From: DATDYA01 sp035289165
GTDB lineage: Bacteria; Patescibacteriota; Patescibacteriia; Magasanikbacterales; GWA2-37-8
Length of the DNA: 29,747 bases
Assembly (NCBI GenBank): GCA_035289165.1
Contig: DATDYA010000031.1
Span: 1-29,747, forward strand
Direction: 5' to 3'
Below, piece by piece: positions 8,010 to 14,140 of the stretch (the stretch's first letter is position 1; each line of letters starts with the position of its first letter). The notes below the pieces were generated by a model. It had not been told where the DNA came from. It did not search any database and saw only the letters and a program-made list of their open reading frames with translations. The position numbers and the translations under genes are program-made.

Positions 8010-9458
8010 ATGTCAAATTCAACTCGTGATACTAATCTAGTTGATAGCGGTTTTTGTCCGCAGTGTGGCAACAAAATGCCTTGTGCGAAACATTTGCACG
8101 GTGACTCAGAGATAAAAGTATGGAAACCCGTGACTTATGAAGGCTGTTCGCCTAGTTTGCCAAAAGGCGGAGCAGTTGTCAATTTAGAGCAAAAATTAGC
8201 GGCACACACTTTGGTTTTGGATACGGGTGCCCATACTAAATTTTTAGACCAGTATAAAGGAAGGGATTTGACGCCGGTTGTTGTTGATGAGATATATAAA
8301 GCAACGATTAAAGATGGCGTTATAGACCACCATTCTGTTGATATGTTTTTAGCAGCTCAAGGTATACATGTTGAGAAATGTGCTACTCAGATGGTAGCTG
8401 ATTATCCGGGTGAAGTTTTAGCCATGACTGAAGAAAACCAGATAATTAATGTGGAAACACACTTTGATGGCGACATAGATTCTGTTTGTTCTTCTTATCT
8501 TACAAAATCATTAATGGAAAATGGTCGTTTGCCTGATATCGGTCCAGCCTTAGCGGCTTTTGCCAACAAGATAGACTACGGTCGTTCTCAGGAGATACAC
8601 CCAGATTTTATGAAGCCGGAGTTTTTTGTTAATACTTTATTGGGTCTTTTTGAATCAATTAAATTACAATGTAAAAAACGTGCCGGTCAAGAAATAAGAG
8701 AAAAAGGATTCTCCCCTGCCATTTTAGCAAAACATGAAAAAATGATAGGGGAATCGATGTTTGAATTATTAAATGTTGCCAATGTCATGGCTGTCGAATT
8801 AAATATTTCAGGCGATGTGAGTGCTTTGATAGAAAAAGTTGGTACACAGACAAGAGAGTTGATTGACGCTGGCCGACCTTTGATTGAAGAATCGTATAGA
8901 CAGTTTACTGAGGATTTTGAACAAGCACAAAGAATGCAAGCGGTAGTCAAGGACAGAGAGGGAAATGATGTTGAGGCCAATTTGATTATCTCGCAGAGTA
9001 AAGATCCATTAATGTTTACCAACTTGAGTTATGCTCGTACCAGTCCTAATACGATTGTGGCCGTATTCGCGGGATCAGATCGTAAGAGTGGTGACATGTA
9101 CGATATTGGCATAACTCCTGATCAGGCCAAGGTATTTGATTTGCGCAGTGTGTGTTTGGCCTTAAATAAAGCGGAGAGAGAAAAGAGGGACGCTGTTTAT
9201 GCCAAACCGGCCAGTGAAAGGACGGAGGGCGAACAAAAGATGGTGGAGGATTGGGATGCTCAAAGAGCAGAAGGCAAATTTCGTGATGCTTTCGCCAATC
9301 TTAAAGAAATGATTGCTCGTGGCGAGGTAGACGTAGCTAACGTGTTAGATGTTGATCCTACACCACTTGTAGCTGGCGACTCACTTATACCAGCATCTCG
9401 GACTTCTTTGCTGTCTTTTAAAGAATTTGACGAGGTGTTAAAACGATTTGTAAAATAA
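8010..9458 (+). CDS. DHH-phosphoesterase-like protein with an N-terminal Cys/His motif
   Basis: This protein has 482 residues. The N terminus has FCPQCGNKMPCAKH (C16, C19, C25, H28), a likely zinc-binding motif. Residues 104-110 (VIDHHSV) match the DHH motif of DHH/DHHA1 phosphoesterases, and residues 150-158 (THFDGDIDS) match their first metal-binding motif, H-x-D-x-D-x-x-S. VLDTG at 69-73 is a further candidate acidic site. In classical members (RecJ, NrnA, GdpP) the HxDxD motif precedes DHH. Here DHH comes first, as in MYG1/UPF0160-like proteins where a DHH follows an early VxDxG. The C-terminal half (about 200-482) is helical and unassigned; no GGGH motif is seen. Activity would be a metal-dependent phosphodiesterase or phosphatase, by inference. 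Confidence 0.55.
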   Translation: MSNSTRDTNLVDSGFCPQCGNKMPCAKHLHGDSEIKVWKPVTYEGCSPSLPKGGAVVNLEQKLAAHTLVLDTGAHTKFLDQYKGRDLTPVVVDEIYKATIKDGVIDHHSVDMFLAAQGIHVEKCATQMVADYPGEVLAMTEENQIINVETHFDGDIDSVCSSYLTKSLMENGRLPDIGPALAAFANKIDYGRSQEIHPDFMKPEFFVNTLLGLFESIKLQCKKRAGQEIREKGFSPAILAKHEKMIGESMFELLNVANVMAVELNISGDVSALIEKVGTQTRELIDAGRPLIEESYRQFTEDFEQAQRMQAVVKDREGNDVEANLIISQSKDPLMFTNLSYARTSPNTIVAVFAGSDRKSGDMYDIGITPDQAKVFDLRSVCLALNKAEREKRDAVYAKPASERTEGEQKMVEDWDAQRAEGKFRDAFANLKEMIARGEVDVANVLDVDPTPLVAGDSLIPASRTSLLSFKEFDEVLKRFVK

Positions 9459-9542
9459 TTTTATAATGCTGGCATCATAGATAAAAAAATTTTAAATCAA
9501 ATAGTTAGACACCACCGGCAAAGCCGGTGGCTTGATGAGTAG

Positions 9543-9573
9543 GATCGCCCCAAGGGCGATCGGTCACGGACCG
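9543..9573. repeat. Two further hairpins inside the IS 3' end
   Basis: GATCGCCC-CAA-GGGCGATC (9543-9561) is a perfect 8-bp stem. CGGTC-ACG-GACCG (9561-9573) follows directly. With 9512-9530 they form three adjacent stems with 3-nt loops, next to the transposase stop. Confidence 0.6.
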
Positions 9574-9589
9574 ACGTTAGTGAATAAAA

Positions 9590-9941
9590 TTAAAATGTAC
9601 CTTCGTTTCGCTGGTCATTGCCTTCCTGTTCGCGAATATATTGTTTGATCTCTACGACGTCATAACCGACGGTCGAAACGTTGTAACCTCGTGCCCAAAA
9701 GTTCTCTCCCGTAAAGTTTCTTTGTTTACCGGAGAACTGTCTCGCGATCGCAATGGCGCTTTTGCCTTTCAGAAATCCGATGATTGAGGAAACCGCATGT
9801 TTAGGTGGAATTGAAAAGAACATATGGATGTGGTCGGATATTGCCCCAGAGCACTTTTCGTCGATACTTAGGGATAAATACCACATGGTATTTACAATCC
9901 CAATGTGAATGAGCTAGACTGGTGTAAAGGTTCGTAGACAT
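9590..9941 (-). pseudogene. tnpA: IS200-type TnpA (Y1 HUH transposase), frameshifted by internal deletion
   Basis: The true start is the ATG at 9941-9939, which reads MSTNLYTSLAHSHWDCKYHV and continues to YRRKVLWGNIR. Around 9833-9836 the reading frame changes and resumes as DHIHMFFSIPPKHAVSSI. It then runs to the end with the usual FWARGYNVSTVG and the catalytic tyrosine region EIKQYIREQE. In intact relatives about 25 residues lie between the KIR-like and DHVHM segments, so roughly 75-77 nt were lost with a frame change. The HUH motif (HIH) and the tyrosine are intact, but the N-terminal strand is out of frame. An internal ATG at 9886 gives a 98-residue open frame that lacks this strand and is unlikely to be active. 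Confidence 0.8.
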
Positions 9942-9987
9942 AATATGCCTTTCTGCCGGTGGTGTGGTTTTTTCATCAAGCCACCGG

Positions 9988-10191
9988 AGGAAAGTATACT
10001 ATGCTATTTGTTCTTAAGGAACGGTCAAACCTTTTCGAGTCGCACCGCTCGAAGCGGTGGATTACCGTTGGGGGTAACTAGTATTTAAAAAGCCGTGGAG
10101 TTGTTATGAAAAAAGACAAAAAATTACTGATGAGCAAAAAAAGAAATGGTACCTAGGATTCTGGAAAATGTAGTAAACTAAATTTAACCAT
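9988..10191. other. Intergenic stretch with a hairpin and a possible gene relic
   Basis: A perfect 7-bp stem CACCGCT-CGA-AGCGGTG lies at 10043-10059. At about 10086-10173 an AT-rich stretch reads in one plus frame as a Lys-rich tail ending in TDEQKKKWYLGFWKM and a stop, without a plausible start. It may be the remnant of a gene 3' end or chance. No promoter for mscL could be assigned with confidence. Confidence 0.25.
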
Positions 10192-10578
10192 ATGTTAAAA
10201 GAGTTCAAAGAATTCGCCGTAAAAGGAAACGTCATCGACATGGCGGTCGGCATAATTATTGGCGGAGCCTTCGGCAAAATCGTAAGTTCACTAGTCACTG
10301 ATATTATAATGCCGCCCATTGGGCTACTAATTGGAGGAATAAATTTTTCTAATTTTTCTATTACTCTTAAAAAGGCATCTGAAACCGGTGGGGCGATCAC
10401 CTTAAACTATGGTTTATTTATTAATACTGTGGTAGACTTTCTAATTATCGCCGCCGCCATATTTATAATAATTAAACAACTAAACAAACTAAAGAAAAAA
10501 GAAGAAGCCAAGCCGGTTGGACCCACCGAAGAAGTACTACTACTCCGAGAAATTAGAGACCAATTAAAAAATAAATAA
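10192..10578 (+). CDS. mscL: Large-conductance mechanosensitive channel MscL
   Basis: This 128-residue protein forms a pentameric membrane channel that opens under high tension to release solutes during osmotic down-shock. The first helix region (residues about 11-45) has the family signature GNVIDMAVGIIIGGAFGKIV followed by DIIMPPIG. A periplasmic loop spans about 50-72, the second membrane segment about 73-95, and a charged cytoplasmic bundle helix ends in REIRDQLKNK. Length matches the family. A 14-nt gap separates it from the next membrane-protein gene, so the two may be co-transcribed. I found no strong ribosome binding site. Confidence 0.96.
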   Translation: MLKEFKEFAVKGNVIDMAVGIIIGGAFGKIVSSLVTDIIMPPIGLLIGGINFSNFSITLKKASETGGAITLNYGLFINTVVDFLIIAAAIFIIIKQLNKLKKKEEAKPVGPTEEVLLLREIRDQLKNK

Positions 10579-10592
10579 TAATTATAAGTAAT

Positions 10593-11063
10593 ATGACCGA
10601 ACCAAATTATAGCCAAAAAGAACTTCTTTATAACCCCAAAAACTGGGTATTTTTTGCCCTACTGCTAAGCCCTATTTTACCAGCCATATTTTATTATCGA
10701 AACAGTAAACTACTTAATACCGTTCAAAAAGGCCGACGGGTTTTGATCGGATCTATCCTCTATGTTTTGGTGATTGTTATAATCATCTCTATTTTTGACT
10801 ATTATGCCAGCCTAATCACCGTATTGGGAGCGGTCATATCGGCCGTTGTTTTTAGCCAATTAGCCAAGACACAAAATGACGCCTATGAAGAAATGAAAAA
10901 GACAAAAAATCTTAAAGGCGGCCGAAACGACGTTCCGCTCGCTTTATTATTTTTGCTTATTGGGATTATGTTTGGCTTCGTCGTTCCTTATGTCGTTAAT
11001 AAATATACCGAGAAAAACGTTAACGCAAATTATATTTATCAGCCCCTCAACCGAGTACAATAA
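10593..11063 (+). CDS. Uncharacterised small integral membrane protein
   Basis: This 156-residue protein is not recognised. About four hydrophobic segments are visible, at about 18-34, 50-68, 71-89 and 114-134. A polar, Lys-rich loop lies at 91-113 and a hydrophilic tail follows from 137. No catalytic motif was found. It lies 14 nt after mscL and 13 nt before the racemase-family gene, so it probably belongs to a loose plus-strand operon. No function is proposed. Confidence 0.7.
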   Translation: MTEPNYSQKELLYNPKNWVFFALLLSPILPAIFYYRNSKLLNTVQKGRRVLIGSILYVLVIVIIISIFDYYASLITVLGAVISAVVFSQLAKTQNDAYEEMKKTKNLKGGRNDVPLALLFLLIGIMFGFVVPYVVNKYTEKNVNANYIYQPLNRVQ

Positions 11064-11076
11064 AAAGGACTAAACT

Positions 11077-11766
11077 ATGAAAACCGTCGGCATAATCGGC
11101 GGGCTAGGCCCAGAAACAACCGCAGAATTTTATCTAGATATTGTTTTTTCATGTTACAAAAAAACAAAATCTGCCCGGCCAGGTATAATTATTGCCAGTG
11201 TTCCTTTACCTTATCAGATCGAAGAAGATCTCATTACCAAAAATATCGGCTCGGAAAGGTATATCCCCTTTCTAATCGACGAAGCAAAGAAATTAGAAAC
11301 AGCGGGTGCGGATTTCTTAGTTATACCTTGTAATTCTCTTCATGTTTTTATCAAAGAAATCAGAGAAACGGTTAATATCCCGGTTTTAAGCATTATCGAA
11401 GAAACAATAAAGTTCTTCAAAAAAAACAACCTGCATAAAGTTGGCATAGTTTCTACTTCCGCGACCATCCAAAACAAATTATACGAAACCGCTTTCGAAG
11501 AAAACGGCATTACTCATGTAACGCCCAACGATTACCAACAAGCAAAAATGGGAAAATTTATTCTTAACCTGGTTACGGGACAACAAAAAAACCAAGACCG
11601 TGAGGAGCTTATCGAGATAATCAATGACTTTGAAAAGAAAAACGTTGACTGTGTCGCGCTCGCTTGCACCGACCTTCAACTACTCATCCCGAAACACCCC
11701 CGATTAAAAATTTTCGACACCATGAAAATATTTGCCGATGCAACTGTCGAAGAAATCTTAAGGTAA
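11077..11766 (+). CDS. Aspartate/glutamate racemase family protein
   Basis: This protein has 229 residues. It starts MKTVGIIGGLGPETTAEFYL, the standard opening of the RacD/YgeA group. The two catalytic cysteines of cofactor-independent racemases are present: C85 in VIPCNSLH and C197 in ALACTDLQ. Such enzymes interconvert L and D forms of Asp, Glu or related amino acids; D-amino acids feed peptidoglycan. Substrate preference cannot be read from the sequence. An AAAAGGAC stretch lies just before the ATG. The gene is 11 nt from the following yjjX-like gene. Confidence 0.88.
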   Translation: MKTVGIIGGLGPETTAEFYLDIVFSCYKKTKSARPGIIIASVPLPYQIEEDLITKNIGSERYIPFLIDEAKKLETAGADFLVIPCNSLHVFIKEIRETVNIPVLSIIEETIKFFKKNNLHKVGIVSTSATIQNKLYETAFEENGITHVTPNDYQQAKMGKFILNLVTGQQKNQDREELIEIINDFEKKNVDCVALACTDLQLLIPKHPRLKIFDTMKIFADATVEEILR

Positions 11767-11777
11767 ACACCGCCTTT

Positions 11778-12305
11778 ATGAGAAAAGTAATCGTGGCCTC
11801 AAAAAATCCAGTAAAAATACAGGCGATTAAAAATGGCTTTGCAAAAATGTTATCAAACGATAAATTTGAATTTATCAGTGTTACTGTCCCCTCTAATGTT
11901 GGTGAACAGCCTTCTACTGACGCCGAAACACTTACTGGAGCCACCAACCGGGTGAATAACGCTTTCCAAGAAATCAAAGGCGCCGATTTCTATGTTGGGA
12001 TCGAGGGTGGCGTAGAAACAGCCGGAGAAGAAATGACGGCCTTTGCCTGGGTAGTAATAAAATCTCAAGAAAAATACGGCAAAGCAAAAACTGGTACCTT
12101 TTTTCTCCCGAAAGAAATAATAAAACTAATTAAACAAGGCAAGGAGCTAGGCGAGGCCGATGACATTGTTTTTAAACGCTATAATTCTAAGCAACAAAAT
12201 GGGGCGGTGGGAATTTTGACTGGCGACGCAACGGACCGAACTACCTATTATACTGAAGCAGTAGTATTAGCGCTTATTCCATTCAAAAATCCAAACTTGT
12301 ATTAA
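11778..12305 (+). CDS. yjjX: Inosine/xanthosine triphosphatase (YjjX/PRRC1-like NTPase)
   Basis: This is a 175-residue protein starting at the ATG at 11778. A longer open frame starts at 11664, but its first 38 codons overlap the racemase gene and read as non-homologous sequence, whereas MRKVIVASKNPVKIQAIKNG is the canonical start of the family. Other family features are VGEQPSTDAETLTGATNRV and YVGIEGGVE. The family hydrolyses non-canonical ITP/XTP to monophosphates and so cleans the nucleotide pool. The gene belongs to the plus-strand run 10192-14099. Confidence 0.88.
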   Translation: MRKVIVASKNPVKIQAIKNGFAKMLSNDKFEFISVTVPSNVGEQPSTDAETLTGATNRVNNAFQEIKGADFYVGIEGGVETAGEEMTAFAWVVIKSQEKYGKAKTGTFFLPKEIIKLIKQGKELGEADDIVFKRYNSKQQNGAVGILTGDATDRTTYYTEAVVLALIPFKNPNLY

Positions 12306-12331
12306 ACAAACTTTCCAGTTAAAGCAACCAC

Positions 12332-12793
12332 ATGAAAAAAAAATTAATTTTAATAACTATCCTAGGCGCACTGTTGCTCGGTGGCTGTACGCTACGATCA
12401 GAACAAACAGCAACAATAAATAACAAACTAGATTTAAGTAACCGAGGTTTAAAATCCGTTCCTGAATACGTTTTTAAACAGACCAACCTTGAAGAGTTAA
12501 ACATTTCCAACAACCAACTTACTGGGGCAATCCAAGCGGAAATTAGACAACTAAAGAATCTTAAATACCTAACCGCCAGTAATAATAACCTGACTGGCGT
12601 CCCGACGGAGATAGGACAATTAATAAATTTACAGGTCCTTGACCTGTCTAACAACCAACTCACTGGGTTACCCTACGAACTTGGTAATTTACAAAATTTA
12701 AAAACTCTTAACCTGTCTGGTAATAACTATTCAAAAGCTGATTTGGCAGTGATAAAAAAGAAGCTACCGACCAACGTGAATATTATCCAATAA
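12332..12793 (+). CDS. Leucine-rich-repeat lipoprotein
   Basis: This 153-residue protein has a lipoprotein signal peptide, MKKKLILITILGALLLGGC, with the lipobox LGGC and lipidated Cys at 19 or 20. The remaining residues form about four leucine-rich repeats of the LxxLxLSNNxLTGLP type (for example LQVLDLSNNQLTGLP), of the plant-like or bacterial-type length of 23 residues. It is probably surface-exposed and binds another protein; the partner is unknown. The small repeat number is near the lower limit for an LRR domain. It ends 4 nt before the aminotransferase. Confidence 0.85.
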   Translation: MKKKLILITILGALLLGGCTLRSEQTATINNKLDLSNRGLKSVPEYVFKQTNLEELNISNNQLTGAIQAEIRQLKNLKYLTASNNNLTGVPTEIGQLINLQVLDLSNNQLTGLPYELGNLQNLKTLNLSGNNYSKADLAVIKKKLPTNVNIIQ

Positions 12794-12797
12794 AAAC

Positions 12798-14099
12798 ATG
12801 CGCAACAACATCATCCACCCTGGGGCCGATGAACTGAAGTATGAGATAAGAGAAATCGTTGAAGTGGGAAATAAAATTCAAAAAACTGGTTTACCGATCA
12901 TCTGGGAAAACATCGGTGATCCAATCGCCCAAGGCGAATATCCCCCGCAATGGATTAAAGACATCATTTCCGACACTACCAAAAACGATAACTCCAGCTT
13001 TGGTTATTCCCCAACCAAAGGACTTTTAGCTACCCGTGAATATATCGCCTATGAAAGAAACATCGAGGGTGGGGCACAAATTACACCGGACGATATTCTT
13101 TTCTTTAACGGTCTGGGCGATGCGATCGCTACTATCTACAATTATCTAAATAAGAATGCCCGGGTTATCGGGCCAAACCCCGCTTATTCGACGCATTCAT
13201 CGGCCGAGGCCGCCCATGCCAACTCTCCACACCTGACCTATCGCCTGGATCCCGACAATAACTGGTATCCAGATTTACAAAATTTGGAAAATAAAATTAA
13301 TCAATATCCCGAGATATCTGGCATTCTTATCGTTAATCCGGATAACCCCACCGGCATGGTTTATTCCCAGGAAGTAATCGGCAGAATCGTCGCTCTGGCT
13401 AAAAAATATAATCTTTTCATGATTTCCGACGAGATTTACTCCAATCTTTTTTACGGCGGCGTTAATCATAAAAAATTAGCTTCAGTAATTGGCCAAGTAC
13501 CAGGCATCGCCATGCGCGGCATTTCCAAAGAGTTCCCTTGGCCCGGATCACGTTGTGGCTGGATTGAATTTTATAACCGTGACCAAGACAGCGACTTTGC
13601 TCGCTACACCAAAACTATCCTAGACGCCAAGATGCTGGAAGTCTGTTCGACTACCCTCCCCCAAAAAGTATTACCAAAAATAATGGGTGACCCGAGATAT
13701 TATCCTTATCTGGCGGAGCGTAATGCTAAATTTTGGGAAAAATCCCAACTGGCTTACCAAATTTTTTCCCAAGTTCCTGGTTTAAAAATCAACAAAGCTT
13801 ACGGGGCATTTTACATGACCATACTCTTTGAGCCCGGCGTGCTAAACAACAAACAAACCTTGGCCCTATCTAACCCAGATGTTGAAAAAATCATCAAGCC
13901 TTTTATTGACTCCCCCAACCTAGATAAACGGTTTGTTTATTATTTGCTAGCTTCAAAAGGAATTTGCGTTGTGCCGTTATCCAGTGGTTTTAATTCCAAC
14001 CTGTATGGATTCCGAGTTACCCTACTTCAACCTGATCTAAAAAAATTTACGAAAATTATGGAAACGATCGCGGAAGCGGTCAACGAATACTTGAATTAA
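12798..14099 (+). CDS. Class I/II PLP-dependent aminotransferase
   Basis: This 433-residue protein is a fold-type I aminotransferase. Visible active-site parts are VNPDNPTG (179-186), SDEIYSNLFYGG (210-221, with the Asp and Tyr that hold the pyridine ring) and the Schiff-base lysine K244 in GISKEFPWPGSRCGW. A C-terminal arginine in YGFRVTL would bind the substrate carboxylate. The overall pattern is closest to alanine or aspartate aminotransferases of the AlaA/AspC superfamily, but the amino-donor is not determined. The segment from about 250 to 330 is a little longer than in AspC. It is the last gene before a bidirectional terminator. Confidence 0.9.
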   Translation: MRNNIIHPGADELKYEIREIVEVGNKIQKTGLPIIWENIGDPIAQGEYPPQWIKDIISDTTKNDNSSFGYSPTKGLLATREYIAYERNIEGGAQITPDDILFFNGLGDAIATIYNYLNKNARVIGPNPAYSTHSSAEAAHANSPHLTYRLDPDNNWYPDLQNLENKINQYPEISGILIVNPDNPTGMVYSQEVIGRIVALAKKYNLFMISDEIYSNLFYGGVNHKKLASVIGQVPGIAMRGISKEFPWPGSRCGWIEFYNRDQDSDFARYTKTILDAKMLEVCSTTLPQKVLPKIMGDPRYYPYLAERNAKFWEKSQLAYQIFSQVPGLKINKAYGAFYMTILFEPGVLNNKQTLALSNPDVEKIIKPFIDSPNLDKRFVYYLLASKGICVVPLSSGFNSNLYGFRVTLLQPDLKKFTKIMETIAEAVNEYLN

Positions 14100-14111
14100 T
14101 TCCGGCTTTTT

Positions 14112-14137
14112 AAAAACACCGGCTTGCCGGTGTTTTT
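14112..14137. terminator. Bidirectional intrinsic terminator between the aminotransferase gene and uvrA
   Basis: AAAAACACCGG-CTTG-CCGGTGTTTTT is a perfect 11-bp stem with a 4-nt loop. It has U-tracts on both strands and lies between the two convergent genes' stops (14099 and 14141). Confidence 0.9.
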
Positions 14138-14140
14138 AAC

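Larger units (their letters stand above)
9512..9987 (-). mobile_element. Decayed IS200/IS605-type insertion element
   Basis: The element contains a broken tnpA and is bounded by subterminal hairpins, as in IS200-type elements. A 15-bp perfect inverted pair joins 9524-9538 (CCGGTGGCTTGATGA) to 9973-9987. At 9512-9530 there is an 8-bp stem with an AAA loop. On the other side GCCGGTGG (9955-9962) can pair with 9980-9987. No tnpB or RNA-guided nuclease gene is present. Exact ends and the target site cannot be fixed without an intact relative. Confidence 0.7.

Noticed and set aside
9590..9886. Intact short transposase of 98 residues
   Set aside because: The missing N-terminal part is present upstream in another frame, which shows that it is a decayed longer gene.
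11664..12305. Longer 213-codon version of the yjjX-like gene
   Set aside because: The first 38 codons overlap the racemase gene in another frame and have no family similarity. The ATG at 11778 gives the canonical N terminus.
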